Shown here in pieces: positions 8,767-19,307 of a stretch of 64,000 nt of DNA. Origin of the DNA: Rhodocyclaceae bacterium (GTDB lineage Bacteria > Pseudomonadota > Gammaproteobacteria > Burkholderiales > Rhodocyclaceae). The position numbers and the translations under genes were made by a program. The stretch is taken from assembly GCA_019455325.1 (NCBI GenBank), contig JACFMQ010000002.1, positions 207,353-271,352 of the forward strand, written 5' to 3'. The notes under the pieces were generated by a model that had not been told where the DNA came from, searched no databases, and was given only the letters and a program-made list of their open reading frames with translations. Position 1 is the first letter of the stretch. Every line of letters starts with the position of its first letter.

Positions 8767-10077
8767 ATGACCACTCGCGAACAACGCATCGCCGCCCTGG
8801 AAAAGGACTGGGCCACCAACCCCCGCTGGCAGGGCATCAAGCGCAACTACTCGGCCGCCGACGTCGTCCGCCTGCAGGGCCTCCAGCAGATCGAATACAC
8901 GCTGGCCCAGCGCGGCGCCAAGAAGCTGTGGGAAAAGGTCAACGGCGCGGCCAAGAAGGGCTACGTGAACGCCTTCGGCGCGATCACCGCCGGCCAGGCC
9001 ATGCAGCAGGCGAAGGCCGGTCTGGAAGCCGTCTATCTGTCGGGCTGGCAGGTTGCCGCCGACGGTAACACTTCGGAAACAATGTATCCGGACCAGTCGC
9101 TGTACGCCTACGACTCGGTGCCGACGATGGTCCGCCGCATCAACAACACCTTCAAGCGCGCCGACGAGATCCAGTGGTCGCGCGGCATCAACGAAGGCGA
9201 CGCCAACTTCGTCGACTACTTCCTGCCGATCGTCGCCGACGCGGAAGCCGGCTTCGGCGGCGTGCTCAACGCCTTCGAGCTGATGAAGAACATGATCGCC
9301 GCCGGCGCCGCCGGCGTGCACTTCGAGGACCAACTGGCCGCCGTGAAGAAGTGCGGCCACATGGGCGGCAAGGTGCTGGTGCCGACCCAGGAAGCGATCG
9401 AGAAGCTGATCGCCGCCCGCTTCGCCGCCGACGTCATGGGCGTGTCGACGCTGATCCTGGCGCGCACCGACGCGGAAGCCGCCAACCTGCTGACCTCGGA
9501 CCACGACGCCAACGACAAGCCGTTCTGCACCGGCGAGCGCACGCAGGAAGGCTTCTACCGCGTCAAGAACGGCCTCGAACAGGCCATCAGCCGCGGCGTC
9601 GCCTACGCCCCGTACGCCGACCTCGTCTGGTGCGAGACCGGCACGCCGGACCTCGGCTTCGCCCGCGAGTTCGCGCAGGCCGTGCTCGCCGCCAACCCCG
9701 GCAAGCTCCTGGCCTACAACTGCTCGCCGTCGTTCAACTGGAAGAAGAACCTCGACGACAAGACCATCGCCAAGTTCCAGGACGAACTCTCGGCGCTCGG
9801 CTACAAGTACCAGTTCATCACGCTGGCCGGCATCCACATCAACTGGTACAACACCTTCAAGTTCGCCAACGCCTACGCCGCCGGCGAAGGCATGAAGCAT
9901 TACGTGGAGATGGTGCAGGAGCCGGAATTCGCCGCGCGCGAGCAGGGCTACACCTTCGTCTCGCACCAGCAGGAAGTCGGCGCCGGCTACTTCGACGACG
10001 TGACCACCGTGATCCAGGGCGGTTCGTCGTCGGTCAAGGCGCTGACCGGCTCGACCGAGGAAGAGCAGTTCCACTGA
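8767..10077 (+). CDS. aceA: Isocitrate lyase
   Basis: Glyoxylate-shunt enzyme cleaving isocitrate to glyoxylate and succinate, needed for growth on acetate or fatty acids. It is 436 residues, like the E. coli enzyme. The catalytic signature KKCGHMGGK is at 194-202 with the nucleophilic Cys196. The metal-binding NCSPSFNW region is also intact. GAGGA lies a few bases before the ATG. The gene stands alone between its own promoter, with a palindromic operator, and a strong terminator. Malate synthase lies 24 kb away on the same strand, unlike the aceBA operon of E. coli. Confidence 0.98.
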   Translation: MTTREQRIAALEKDWATNPRWQGIKRNYSAADVVRLQGLQQIEYTLAQRGAKKLWEKVNGAAKKGYVNAFGAITAGQAMQQAKAGLEAVYLSGWQVAADGNTSETMYPDQSLYAYDSVPTMVRRINNTFKRADEIQWSRGINEGDANFVDYFLPIVADAEAGFGGVLNAFELMKNMIAAGAAGVHFEDQLAAVKKCGHMGGKVLVPTQEAIEKLIAARFAADVMGVSTLILARTDAEAANLLTSDHDANDKPFCTGERTQEGFYRVKNGLEQAISRGVAYAPYADLVWCETGTPDLGFAREFAQAVLAANPGKLLAYNCSPSFNWKKNLDDKTIAKFQDELSALGYKYQFITLAGIHINWYNTFKFANAYAAGEGMKHYVEMVQEPEFAAREQGYTFVSHQQEVGAGYFDDVTTVIQGGSSSVKALTGSTEEEQFH

Positions 10078-10113
10078 GCGGTACTCCTCTGCCGCCAGGC
10101 GGAAGCCGGGGAA

Positions 10114-10141
10114 AGCCGCACCCGCGAGGGTGCGGCTTTTT
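10114..10141 (+). terminator. Rho-independent terminator of aceA
   Basis: A 10-bp perfect stem AGCCGCACCC / GGGTGCGGCT with a GCGA tetraloop (10114-10137) is followed by TTTT and further T-rich sequence. It lies about 35 bases after the aceA stop. The 230 bases between it and the end of kdpE hold no gene I can support. Confidence 0.9.
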
Positions 10142-10368
10142 CATTTTGCCGTGATTCCGGCACCGGACTTCGCTGGGCGACTATGAAGTATCGGCTCCGC
10201 GTTCACGTGGGCTGCGCCCGGCGGTGTTCCGCGGCAAGCCCCTACGACACGGCCGCCCTGCCATGCCGCTGCTCCGACAGCCGATAGAGAATGGCGGATC
10301 AACGGGCTCCCTGATCGGTTGACCGAGCATGCGGATCATCCACCGGATGCCCGGCAGTTCGATCCCCA

Positions 10369-11112
10369 TCACCTCGATCCAGCCATACCGTCTCGTTCTC
10401 TCACCGTGAATCTCAATCCGACCCCCGGCTCCGTGGCGATGTAGCACGGATTCGATGCATCGTCCCCAAGCTTTTGCCGCAGCTTGCCGACAAGGATGCG
10501 CAGATAGTGGACATCCTCCGCGTGCGTCGGCCCCCACATCTCTTTCAGTATCTGCGTCTGCGTCACCAGACGGCCGGGTTGCCGGGCGAGCAGGGACAGC
10601 AGGGAGAACTCCTTGCGCGCCAGCGTGACGATCTGCCCGCGGACGCTGACCTCGCGCCGCGCCAGGTCGATCCTGAGAACCCCGTCGTCGTAGACCGGAC
10701 CGTCCTCCGCGCCGGCTGTCGCGGTACGCAGGAATGCGCGTATGCGCGCCATCAGTTCCTCGATGCCGAAGGGCTTGGTCACGTAGTCGTTGGCGCCCGC
10801 GTCGAGCAAGGTCACCTTTTCGCCCTCGTCGGAACGCACCGTCAGCACGATGACCGGCACCCGTGACCATTGGCGCAGTTCCCTGAGTACGTCCTTGCCA
10901 TCCTTGTCCGGCAGGCCGAGATCGAGAACCACGAGATCCGCTCCCTTGCAGGCCAGCAGGGTCAGCCCCTCCTGGCCCGTTGCGGCGAGCAGGGTCGCGT
11001 AGCCCTGCGAGCGCAAGCTGATGTCGATGAATTTACGGATCTGGGGTTCATCGTCGACGATGAGGACCTGGGCGGCCGCAGCGCCCGGATTCGTTTCATT
11101 CGGGCATCCCAT
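10369..11112 (-). CDS. kdpE: Two-component response regulator KdpE
   Basis: OmpR/PhoB-type regulator that activates the kdp operon when potassium is limiting or turgor falls. It has a receiver domain at about 15-125 with the phosphoacceptor Asp64 in VVLDLGLPD, the acidic pair DDE at 20-22 and Lys in TKPF, followed by a winged-helix DNA-binding domain to residue 240. The C-terminal tail after the last strand is a little longer than usual. Its start overlaps kdpD by 17 bases, and AGGAGG lies upstream. It is the last gene of the minus-strand kdp block. Confidence 0.96.
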   Translation of the reverse strand: MGCPNETNPGAAAAQVLIVDDEPQIRKFIDISLRSQGYATLLAATGQEGLTLLACKGADLVVLDLGLPDKDGKDVLRELRQWSRVPVIVLTVRSDEGEKVTLLDAGANDYVTKPFGIEELMARIRAFLRTATAGAEDGPVYDDGVLRIDLARREVSVRGQIVTLARKEFSLLSLLARQPGRLVTQTQILKEMWGPTHAEDVHYLRILVGKLRQKLGDDASNPCYIATEPGVGLRFTVRERDGMAGSR

Positions 11113-13837
11113 TCTCTTTCGCCTCCTGATTCGCGTATCCGCCCCAGGGCAGGGTCAGGCGGATGGTGGTTCCACGCCCTTCCGGGCCGGGCAGCGCCTC
11201 GACGCTGCCCATGTGCGCACCTACGATGCCTTGGACGATCGTCAGCCCCAGGCCGGTTCCCTGCCTGCCCCGGTCGCCGCGCTCCACGCTGTAGAACATA
11301 TCGAAGATGCGCCGCCGCTCCGCTTCGGGAATGCCCGGCCCGCGGTCCGAAACGTCGATCAGCAGTCGATCGTCCTCGGTGCGCCGGACCCGCACCCGGA
11401 CGGTCTCGCCAGGGGGAGAAAATTTTGCGGCGTTCTCCATGACATTGAACAGGGCCTGCTCGACGAGCGCGGGATGGACGTGGATCGGGGGCAGGTCCGG
11501 CGGAATCTCGTGCTCGATGCGGGCGCCGGGTTCGTACCGCTGCAAGCGCCGGGATGCGGAGCCCACCAATTCGTCGACGCCGATCCAGTCGCGCGTCAGC
11601 ATCAATCCCTGCTGCCCGAGCCGGGTCATGTCGAGGAGGTTCTGAATGTAGCGGTCCAGGCGCTCACCCTCCACGTGGATGGTCTCCAGCAGGCTGTGCC
11701 GATCCTCCGGGCCCATGTCCTTGCCGTAGCGCGCCAGGCTGTCCGCGGCGCCGATCATCGACGACAGCGGCGAGCGAAGGTCGTGCGACACGGAAGACAA
11801 CAGCGCGGACCGCAGCCGCTCCGTCTCTCCCGTGACGCGCGCCACCTCCAGCTCCGATACCAGGCGCGTGCGCAGGGCTGCCTGGCCGATGTCCTCCGCC
11901 ATGCTTTCGGCGAGGCGGCGCTCCTCGAACGAAAGCCGCCCCACGCCCGACGGGAACCTCAAACCGACCACGCCCAGCGTGTCCTTGTCCGAACGGACCG
12001 GCAGAAACCACCAGGCAGAGTTGCTCAGGGTGTCGGTGTAGCGTCCGCTGCTCTGGCCGTGCTGCCGCGTCCAATCGGCGGCCACCAGATCTTTCTCCGT
12101 GAGGTGCTCCGCAGACGCTGACGGTCCGGTTTCGCCATTGATGCGCATCCACGCCCTGGCATTCAGCGTCGACTCCAGAACCGAAGCGCCAGCCGTGATG
12201 ACCTGCCCGAGGTCGGCAGCCTTGGCGAGTTTTCGCCCCAGATTCTGCATGGCCATGGCATGGATATTCGCGGCTCGCAGGGCCACGACCTGCATCCGCA
12301 GCCGCGAGGCCAGCCGTCCGGCGATCAGGGCCGCGGCGAGGAACAAGAGCACGGTGGCCACTCCGCGTTGGGCGCCGATCAGGAAAGTGAAGCGCGGCTC
12401 GATGAAGAAAAAGTCATAGGACAGGAAGCACAACGCTGCGGTGACGACGGCCGAAGTCATCCGCGTCCGGGAGGCGACCAATATCACCGCCACGAGGAAA
12501 ACCAGCGACAGATCCTGCAGGCCCAGGAACCGCTCCGCCAAGGCCGCCGTACCGGTCGCGCCTGCGCTGATCGCCAGAATCAGCAAGAGATCCCGCCGGG
12601 CGAGGCTTTCGCCCGCAATGTCGGGCAGGCGCAACGAACGCTGCCGAACCTGCGGCGCGCCGACGATGGTCAGTTCGTAGCGCGCCCCCCGCTGCAATAG
12701 CTGCTGCGTCAGCGTACGGTTGAAGATGCGGGCGATCGGGCGTTCGCGCGTGCGGCCGATCACGATTGACCTTGCGCCGCGCGCCGCGGCGGCGTCGAGC
12801 AGAGCCTGGGTAACATCGGAGTTGTGCAGTACCGCCGTCTCACCGCCCAGATTGCGCGCCAGCGCGAAAGCCTTGTCGATTTCCAGCAAACGCCGCTGTT
12901 CATCGCGCGCCGCGCCGTCGGGTGCCGATGTGGCACGACGCACATCGTCCGCATGCAGGGCGGCGCTGGCCGAGCGGCCCGTATCCACCGTGACCGCCGA
13001 CCACGGCGCACCGCGGCGCTCGGCGATCTTGGCGCCCGCCCTGACGAGGTATTCCGAGTGCCCCCGGCCGTCGATCGCGATCAGCACGTGGCGCTGGATG
13101 GCAATGCCTTCGAGCCCGCGGGCCGCGCGCTTCTCGCGCAAGTCGACATCGACATACTCGGCGACGGTCTGCATCGCCAGTTCGCGCAGGGCGGTGAGAT
13201 TCGAGGGCGAAAAAAACGCCTGCAGCGCCTGGGCCGCCTGTTCGGGCAGGTATACCTTGCCTTGATTCAGGCGTTCGATCAGTTCGCGCGCAGGCAGGTC
13301 GACCAGGCGGATGTCGCGCAGTCGCTCGAATACGGCGTCGGGCACCGTTTCACCGACCCGGACGCCGGTGATCTGATGCACCACGTCGTTCACGCTTTCC
13401 AGATGCTGGATATTGACCGTGGTATAGACATCGATTCCGGCATCGAGCAACTCCTCCACGTCCTGCCAGCGCCGCTCGTGGCGGCTTCCGGGGGCGTTGC
13501 GGTGGGCAAGCTCATCGACCAGCGCAATCGCCGGTTTGCGGACCAGCAAGCCGTCGAGGTCCATCTCCTCCAACTGACGCCCCTGGTACGCCACTTTCTT
13601 GCGGGGCAGCAGCGGCAGCCCCTCGACCAGGGCCTGGGTCTCGCTGCGGCCGTGGGTTTCGACGATGCCGACGACGACATCCACCCTCTGGCGGTGAAGT
13701 TCGCGCGCGCGCGCCAGCATGGCGTAGGTCTTGCCGACGCCCGGCGCGGCGCCCAGAAACACCGTCAGACGCCCGACCGCCTGACGCTTCAGTTCGCCCA
13801 GCAGGGCATCGGCTTGCTCAGTCTGTTCGGTTCCCAT
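11096..13837 (-). CDS. kdpD: Sensor histidine kinase KdpD
   Basis: Membrane sensor kinase for potassium limitation, partner of KdpE. At 913 residues it is full length. The N-terminal KdpD domain has a Walker A motif GAAPGVGKT at 29-37, followed by a universal-stress-protein-like domain (about 248-395). Four closely spaced membrane helices (about 415-510) come next, then a GAF-like region (535-660), and a HisKA domain with phospho-accepting His685 in SSVSHDLRSP. The HATPase domain has the N box, DRGPGIP and GTGLGL. It is encoded directly after kdpC. Confidence 0.97.
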   Translation of the reverse strand: MGTEQTEQADALLGELKRQAVGRLTVFLGAAPGVGKTYAMLARARELHRQRVDVVVGIVETHGRSETQALVEGLPLLPRKKVAYQGRQLEEMDLDGLLVRKPAIALVDELAHRNAPGSRHERRWQDVEELLDAGIDVYTTVNIQHLESVNDVVHQITGVRVGETVPDAVFERLRDIRLVDLPARELIERLNQGKVYLPEQAAQALQAFFSPSNLTALRELAMQTVAEYVDVDLREKRAARGLEGIAIQRHVLIAIDGRGHSEYLVRAGAKIAERRGAPWSAVTVDTGRSASAALHADDVRRATSAPDGAARDEQRRLLEIDKAFALARNLGGETAVLHNSDVTQALLDAAAARGARSIVIGRTRERPIARIFNRTLTQQLLQRGARYELTIVGAPQVRQRSLRLPDIAGESLARRDLLLILAISAGATGTAALAERFLGLQDLSLVFLVAVILVASRTRMTSAVVTAALCFLSYDFFFIEPRFTFLIGAQRGVATVLLFLAAALIAGRLASRLRMQVVALRAANIHAMAMQNLGRKLAKAADLGQVITAGASVLESTLNARAWMRINGETGPSASAEHLTEKDLVAADWTRQHGQSSGRYTDTLSNSAWWFLPVRSDKDTLGVVGLRFPSGVGRLSFEERRLAESMAEDIGQAALRTRLVSELEVARVTGETERLRSALLSSVSHDLRSPLSSMIGAADSLARYGKDMGPEDRHSLLETIHVEGERLDRYIQNLLDMTRLGQQGLMLTRDWIGVDELVGSASRRLQRYEPGARIEHEIPPDLPPIHVHPALVEQALFNVMENAAKFSPPGETVRVRVRRTEDDRLLIDVSDRGPGIPEAERRRIFDMFYSVERGDRGRQGTGLGLTIVQGIVGAHMGSVEALPGPEGRGTTIRLTLPWGGYANQEAKENGMPE

Positions 13838-13861
13838 GGCACTTCTCTCAGAACCAGTCTC

Positions 13862-14509
13862 TCAGGGTTCCATTCTGGTGGATTGGTACAAAGTATCCAA
13901 TGCCAGATTGATTTCGAGCACATTCACGCGAGGCTGGCCCAGCAGACCCAGTTGCCTGGCTTCCGTGTGTCGGGCGATCAGCGCTTCGACCGCATCGCGC
14001 CCGATTCCGCGGGCGCGTGCCACGCGGTCCGCCTGGGTGGCAGCCGCCTGCGGGCTGATATGCGGATCGATGCCGCCGCCGGACTGGGTGATCAGATCGC
14101 CCGGAACAACAGATGGATCGACGCCGTCGCGCTGCGCCGCGGCTGCCCGTGCCTCGTCGATGCGCTTGCGCAGTTCGGGGTTGGTGCGCGCCTGATTGCT
14201 GCCGGCCATCGCCATCGGATCGTAGCCGGCCGCGGACGGGCGCGGCTGGAAGTAGCGCGCATCCGCGAACGGCTGTGCAACCAGCGACGAGCCCAGCACC
14301 TTGCCATCGCGCTCGATCAGGCTGCCATTGGCCGTGTCCGGGAACAGCGCCTGGCCGAGCCCGACACCGGTCAGGGGGTACAGCAGGCCGAAACCGACCA
14401 GCGCGACGATCGCCAGGCCGATGGCGCCGCGAAGCAGGCCCTTGTCCGAAATGGCCGAAGATGAACCGACCGGCGTGCGGGTGATCGTGTTTCCTTTTTG
14501 AATCGACAT
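13862..14509 (-). CDS. kdpC: Potassium-transporting ATPase subunit KdpC
   Basis: Single-span subunit of the high-affinity KdpFABC potassium pump, thought to stabilise the complex and help ATP binding. It is 215 residues with one N-terminal membrane helix at about 31-52, followed by a periplasmic domain carrying the family segments FPDTANGSLIERDGKVLGSSLV and DLITQSGGGIDPHISP. It sits between kdpB (10-base gap) and kdpD (24-base gap). A GAGGATT sequence precedes the start. Confidence 0.97.
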   Translation of the reverse strand: MSIQKGNTITRTPVGSSSAISDKGLLRGAIGLAIVALVGFGLLYPLTGVGLGQALFPDTANGSLIERDGKVLGSSLVAQPFADARYFQPRPSAAGYDPMAMAGSNQARTNPELRKRIDEARAAAAQRDGVDPSVVPGDLITQSGGGIDPHISPQAAATQADRVARARGIGRDAVEALIARHTEARQLGLLGQPRVNVLEINLALDTLYQSTRMEP

Positions 14510-14519
14510 GATCGAATCC

Positions 14520-16559
14520 TCAGAGAGAGAACAAGGCGGAAATCGCGACGTCGATCGCCTTGATCGCGATGAAGGGCAGCGCGACGCCGCCGACGCCGTA
14601 GACCAGCATGTTGTTGCGCAGCAGTTGCGTCGCGCTCGACGGCTTGAAGCGCACGCCGCGCAGCGCCAGAGGAATCAGCAGGGGAATGATGGCGGCGTTG
14701 AAGATCAGCGCCGCCAGCACCGCGCTGGCCGGACTCGCCAAGTTCATGACGTTCAGCGCTGCCATCTGCGGGATCGCGGCAGCGAACAGCGCCGGCAGAA
14801 TGGCGAAATACTTGGACACATCGTTGGCCAACGAAAAGGTGGTCAGCGCACCGCGCGTGATGAGCTGCTGCTTGCCGATCTCCACCACCGCGAGCAGTTT
14901 CGCCGGATCGCTGTCGAGATCGACCATGTTGCCGGCTTCCTTGGCAGCCTGGGTGCCGGAGTTCATCGCCAGTCCCACGTCGGCCTGGGCGAGCGCCGGC
15001 GCGTCGTTGGTGCCGTCGCCGACCATTGCCACCAGGCGGCCGCCGGCCTGCTCGGCCCGGATCCGGGCGAGCTTGTCCTCGGGTCGGGCCTCGGCGATGT
15101 AGTCGTCGACGCCGGCCTCGGCCGCAATGTTCGCCGCCGTGAGCGGGTTGTCGCCGGTGATCATCACGGTCTTGACGCCCATCGCGCGCAGGCGGGCGAA
15201 ACGTTCCTTGATGCCGTGCTTGATCACGTCGGACAGTTCGATGACGCCGAGTACGTGCCGCCCTTCGCTGACCACCAGCGGCGTGGCGCCCTTGCGGGCC
15301 ACGTCCGCGACGCGCGCCTCCAGTTCGGCGGGGATGACGCCGCCCTGCACCTGTACGTGCCGCGCGATCGCATCCATTGCACCCTTGCGGATGACGCGCC
15401 CGTCGGGCAGGTCCACCCCCGACATGCGCGAGTGCGCGGAGAACGGCACGAAGTGCGCGCCGTCGTGTCCGTCAAGCCGTTCATTCTTGGTGCGCGCGAG
15501 CTTGACGATGGACTTGCCCTCCGGCGTCGGGTCCGCCAGCGAGGCGAGCAGGGCCGCCTGTCGCAATTGCGCGGCATCCCCTCCGGCCAGCACGTGGAAG
15601 GCGGTGGCCTGCCGGTCGCCGTGGGTGATGGTGCCGGTCTTGTCCAGCAGCAGCACGTCTACGTCGCCCGCGACCTCAACGGCCTTGCCGGACTTGGCCA
15701 GCACATTGGCCTGCAGCGCGCGGTTCATGCCGGCAATGCCGATGGCCGGCAACAGGCCGCCGATGGTGGTCGGGATCAGGCACACCAGCAGAGCGACCAG
15801 CAGCACGACGTTGATCTCGACGCCGACGAAGCCCCCGATGAAGGGCAGCGTCACGACGACGACCAGGAAGGTCAGCGTCATCACGCCGAGCAGGATGCCC
15901 AGGGCGATCTCGTTGGGCGTCTTCTGCCGATTGGAGCCCTCCACCAGCGCGATCATGCGGTCGAGAAAGCTGTTGCCCGGTTCGGCGGAGACGCGTACGA
16001 CGATGCGGTCGGACAGCACCTTGGTGCCGCCGATCACGCCGGAGCGGTCGGTGCCGGCCTCGCGCAGCACGGGTGCGGATTCGCCGGTCACGGCGGCCTC
16101 GTTGACGGTGGCCAGACCTTCGACGATCTCGCCATCGGCCGGCACCAGCTGCCCTTCCTCCACCACGACCAGATCGCCGGGGCGCAGCTCTGCGGCAGCC
16201 ACGGTATTCTCGTTCCCCGACCCGTCGAGCCGCCGGGCCGTCAGGTCCTTACGGGCACGGCGCAGCGAGGCCGCCTGGCCGCGCCCCCGCGATTCGGCCA
16301 GCGCCTCGGCGAAATTGCCGAACAGCACGGTGACCAGCAGGATCGCGGTCACGGCCCAGCCGAATCCGGGCTGCGCCCAGCCGGCGAGCGTGGCCACGGC
16401 GGTGATCACCGTGCCGATCCACACTACGACCATGACCGGGTTCTTGATGATGTGCCGAGGCGCGAGCTTCAGCACGGCGTCGATGAGCGCGGTCCGCAGG
16501 CCATGGGCCTCCAGATGCGGGACCGGCACAGGATGCTTGCGGTGAAGGGTATCGTTCAT
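14520..16559 (-). CDS. kdpB: Potassium-transporting P-type ATPase subunit KdpB
   Basis: Catalytic ATP-hydrolysing subunit of KdpFABC. At 679 residues it is full length. The phosphorylation motif DKTGT is at 306-310, the actuator TGES loop at 158-161 (the Ser corresponding to the inhibitory phosphorylation site of the E. coli protein), and the hinge motif [12 protein letters not shown] near residue 505. Seven hydrophobic membrane segments can be seen. It is followed 10 bases later by kdpC, and its own start is preceded by GGAG. Confidence 0.98.
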   Translation of the reverse strand: MNDTLHRKHPVPVPHLEAHGLRTALIDAVLKLAPRHIIKNPVMVVVWIGTVITAVATLAGWAQPGFGWAVTAILLVTVLFGNFAEALAESRGRGQAASLRRARKDLTARRLDGSGNENTVAAAELRPGDLVVVEEGQLVPADGEIVEGLATVNEAAVTGESAPVLREAGTDRSGVIGGTKVLSDRIVVRVSAEPGNSFLDRMIALVEGSNRQKTPNEIALGILLGVMTLTFLVVVVTLPFIGGFVGVEINVVLLVALLVCLIPTTIGGLLPAIGIAGMNRALQANVLAKSGKAVEVAGDVDVLLLDKTGTITHGDRQATAFHVLAGGDAAQLRQAALLASLADPTPEGKSIVKLARTKNERLDGHDGAHFVPFSAHSRMSGVDLPDGRVIRKGAMDAIARHVQVQGGVIPAELEARVADVARKGATPLVVSEGRHVLGVIELSDVIKHGIKERFARLRAMGVKTVMITGDNPLTAANIAAEAGVDDYIAEARPEDKLARIRAEQAGGRLVAMVGDGTNDAPALAQADVGLAMNSGTQAAKEAGNMVDLDSDPAKLLAVVEIGKQQLITRGALTTFSLANDVSKYFAILPALFAAAIPQMAALNVMNLASPASAVLAALIFNAAIIPLLIPLALRGVRFKPSSATQLLRNNMLVYGVGGVALPFIAIKAIDVAISALFSL

Positions 16560-16569
16560 GATGCTCTCC

Positions 16570-18279
16570 TCAACGCGCGGCCAGAGCCAGATGATCGGCC
16601 ACAGGGCCGAGCACCAGCACGGGCATGAACTGAAGCAGCGTCAGGGTGACGATGACGGCGATCAGCGTGAGCGCAAAAGTAGGGGTTTCGATCTGCAGGC
16701 TTCCCGTGCTTTCCGGTGCCTGGCGCTTGCGCGCGAGCATGGCGGCGATCGCCAGGGGAATGACGAGGGCGGGATAGCGTCCGAGCGCCAGCACGACCGC
16801 GCACGAGACGTTCCACCATACCGTCGCGTCCCCCAGCCCTTCGAAACCGGAACCATTGTTGGCAAAGGCCGAGGTGTATTCATAGAACACCTGGCTGATG
16901 GCATGAAACCCGGGGTTCGAGTTCCCGGTCAGGCCCGGCGCCGACAGCGTTATGGCGGTCAGGCCCAGCAGGATCAGCGGCTGCAGCAGCACCAGAACGG
17001 CAAGCAGCTTGACCTCGGGCGCCTCGATCTTGCGCCCGAACAACTCGGGCGTGCGCCCGGTCATCAGGCCCGCCAGGAAGACGCCGAGCAGCAGATAGAC
17101 GACGAACTGCTGCAAGCCGCAGCCGATGCCGCCCCAGATCGCGTTGATCAGCATGTCGCCGATCGCGACCAGGCCGGTCAGCGGCGCCAGCGAGTCGTGC
17201 ATGGCATTGACCGAACCGTTGGACGTCTGCGTCGTCAGCGCCGCCCACAGCGCGGAAGGTTCGGCGCCGAAGCGGACTTCCTTGCCTTCCATCAGCGCGA
17301 TGTCCCGCGAGGTCGATGAGTTCGCCTCCGACCAGACGGCGAAGCCCGCAGAAGCCACCGACATCGTCAGCATCGTGCCGAACACGAGCGCGGCGAACCT
17401 GCGCCGGCCGGTCAAGGGGCCAACCATGAAGGCGACCGACACGGGCACCAGAATCAGAGCCAGGGTCTCAAGCAGGTTCGACAGCGGCGTGGGGTTTTCC
17501 AACGGAACCGCGCTGTTGGGGCCATACCAGCCGCCGCCGTTGGTACCGAGCTGCTTGATCGCCACCATCGGCGAGACCGGGCCGAGCGGGATCTTCTGCT
17601 CCTTCATCTCGACCGTCGCATCGACGGGTGCGACCGTCGGACCGCCCGCCAGCGTGGCCGGCACCCCCTGGCTGGTCAGCAGCACCGACCACAGCAGGCA
17701 CAGCGGCAGCATGAAGCGCAGCGCCGGGCGGATCACGTCGGCCCAGTAGTTGCCGACATCCACCGGCATCCGATCCTGGCCATCGGCCTGGCGCGCCTGC
17801 GCATCGCGTCCGCCGAACAGCCCGCGCAGCGTCGCCACGGCCAGCGCAAGCCCCATCATCGGCGTGATGACCTGCAGGGTCACGATGCCCATCATGTGGG
17901 AGAGGTAGGAAAGCTGGGCCTGCCCGGAGTAGTGCTGCTGGTTGGTGTTGGTCAGGAAGGAGACCATGGTGTGCAGCGCCAGATCCCAGCTCATGTTGGG
18001 CGCGCCATTCGGATTGAGCGGCAGCCATGCCTGGCTCATCAGCATCAGCCACACGACGATGGCCAGCACCAGGTTGCTCAACAGAAAGGCGCCTGCGTAC
18101 CCACGCCAGCTCATTCCGCGCTCAGGTTTCGTACCGATAAGCGCGTAGAGGGGCCGCTCCAACGGCAGGAACAACCCGTCACCGCGCATCGGGGCGCCGC
18201 GCATCACCGCGGCCAGATAGCGACCGAGCGGCCATCCGAGGCCGACCGCCAAGGCAAATACGAGAAGAAACTCAGACAT
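16570..18279 (-). CDS. kdpA: Potassium-transporting ATPase potassium-binding subunit KdpA
   Basis: Channel-like subunit that selects potassium in the Kdp pump. It is 569 residues with about ten hydrophobic helices and the four selectivity-filter-like loops of the SKT superfamily, for example the [23 protein letters not shown] and NNGSGFEG segments. GGAG seven bases upstream supports the start. No KdpF-like 29-residue hydrophobic peptide can be found in the 54 bases before kdpA. The gene upstream is a TorF-type porin in the same direction, so the pump may be expressed with an outer-membrane channel. Confidence 0.98.
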   Translation of the reverse strand: MSEFLLVFALAVGLGWPLGRYLAAVMRGAPMRGDGLFLPLERPLYALIGTKPERGMSWRGYAGAFLLSNLVLAIVVWLMLMSQAWLPLNPNGAPNMSWDLALHTMVSFLTNTNQQHYSGQAQLSYLSHMMGIVTLQVITPMMGLALAVATLRGLFGGRDAQARQADGQDRMPVDVGNYWADVIRPALRFMLPLCLLWSVLLTSQGVPATLAGGPTVAPVDATVEMKEQKIPLGPVSPMVAIKQLGTNGGGWYGPNSAVPLENPTPLSNLLETLALILVPVSVAFMVGPLTGRRRFAALVFGTMLTMSVASAGFAVWSEANSSTSRDIALMEGKEVRFGAEPSALWAALTTQTSNGSVNAMHDSLAPLTGLVAIGDMLINAIWGGIGCGLQQFVVYLLLGVFLAGLMTGRTPELFGRKIEAPEVKLLAVLVLLQPLILLGLTAITLSAPGLTGNSNPGFHAISQVFYEYTSAFANNGSGFEGLGDATVWWNVSCAVVLALGRYPALVIPLAIAAMLARKRQAPESTGSLQIETPTFALTLIAVIVTLTLLQFMPVLVLGPVADHLALAAR

Positions 18280-18333
18280 GATCTGACTCCATCAACATGT
18301 AGCGTGGGGAGTTGTGACCATCACGCTCCCCCA

Positions 18334-19041
18334 TCAGAAAGAAGCCTGGATGGCGAACTCGGCGCGCGAGCCTGCCATGCCGGGGAACAGCCGCTTGGCC
18401 GCCGAGTCGGTGCCGTGCAGGGTGAGGCGGGCCTCGAACGGCGCCTTGAACATCCAGACGACGCCGACCGAGCCGTGCGCGTAGCTGTCGGCATAGTCGT
18501 CGTCGAGGACGTAGCGGGCCATGCTGCCTTCGACCCGCCACTGGTCATTGATCGGATAGCGGGCGCCAAGAAGCGCATACGTGCCCGTGGTGTCCGTGGC
18601 CATCGCGTTGTTCGAATGCCCTACAGCGAGCCAGTAGTTGTCGCGCCACGTGAGGCCGGCATTGATCTTGTTCCAGTTCAGATCGGTGTCCGCCGAGGGG
18701 TACTGGTAGCGCAGGAGATAGACATCCAACGCCCAATCAGCGGCAATCTTTCCGCTCCACCCTGCGGCGAAGTCGAACTCGCTGCCGGCGCCGTTGTCGG
18801 GCTTGAACTTGACGTTCGAGCCCCAGACCGAGGCGTACAAGCCCGATTCGCGGGCGTACTTGAAGCCCGCCTGGATGGCGGGATCTTCCCGCGTCTGGGA
18901 AGAACCGCGCCATACGTATTCCGACGTCAATGCCACGCTGCCGGATATCTGCGCCTGAACGCCGCCGGCCATTCCCAGCAGCGCCCCGCTGACGGCGGTC
19001 GCAACGAGCCTTTTGGTCGGCTGAATATTCTTGAGCGGCAT
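18334..19041 (-). CDS. TorF family putative outer-membrane porin
   Basis: Predicted beta-barrel outer-membrane protein of 235 residues. It has a clear signal peptide (basic N-terminus, hydrophobic Ala/Gly stretch, cleavage near AQA at 30-32) followed by alternating strands starting ISGSVALTSEYVWRGSSQT, the hallmark of the TorF/TIGR02001 group, and a C-terminal Phe typical of barrels. GAGG lies upstream of the ATG. It precedes kdpA by 54 bases on the same strand and is probably the first gene of the kdp transcript, suggesting a role in potassium passage across the outer membrane. That role is inference from context. Confidence 0.85.
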   Translation of the reverse strand: MPLKNIQPTKRLVATAVSGALLGMAGGVQAQISGSVALTSEYVWRGSSQTREDPAIQAGFKYARESGLYASVWGSNVKFKPDNGAGSEFDFAAGWSGKIAADWALDVYLLRYQYPSADTDLNWNKINAGLTWRDNYWLAVGHSNNAMATDTTGTYALLGARYPINDQWRVEGSMARYVLDDDYADSYAHGSVGVVWMFKAPFEARLTLHGTDSAAKRLFPGMAGSRAEFAIQASF

Positions 19042-19122
19042 GAATTTGCCTCACGGACGAATGGCGAAATAGCCATGCTCAAGTATTCAGCGAGGGGCCG
19101 TAAATTCTCTATTCCAGAAAAG

Positions 19123-19155
19123 ACTTCGCGCATAAATTCCGCGTAAACTTCGCGC
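19123..19155. repeat. Direct repeat upstream of the porin-kdp unit
   Basis: The nonamer ACTTCGCGC occurs at 19123-19131 and again at 19147-19155, 24 bases apart, about 80-115 bases upstream of the porin start. TAAATTC is also repeated in this stretch. Tandem, helically phased repeats are typical of OmpR-family regulator sites, so KdpE binding is possible, but no known KdpE box was matched. Confidence 0.35.
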
Positions 19156-19307
19156 GCCGCAACGCGAAAGCACGCCCGCCCACCGGGAGCAGCGGCACCC
19201 AGCGGGGATTTTGCGGCAAGCGGTTCGCCTCCGCGAAACACTCGACGGCAGGCATCATTCATTTCGACGCCCGGGGATCGGCCTTTTTCGTGTACCGCGC
19301 GCGCGCT

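Noticed and set aside
10181-10870. An extra minus-strand gene overlapping the 3' end of kdpE
   Set aside because: Most of its length lies in another frame of kdpE; the unique part has no motif and no start site supported by a ribosome-binding sequence.
18280-18333. A possible kdpF before kdpA
   Set aside because: The spacer is 54 bases and no hydrophobic peptide of about 29 residues can be read there; the only frame ends in MLMESDHV.
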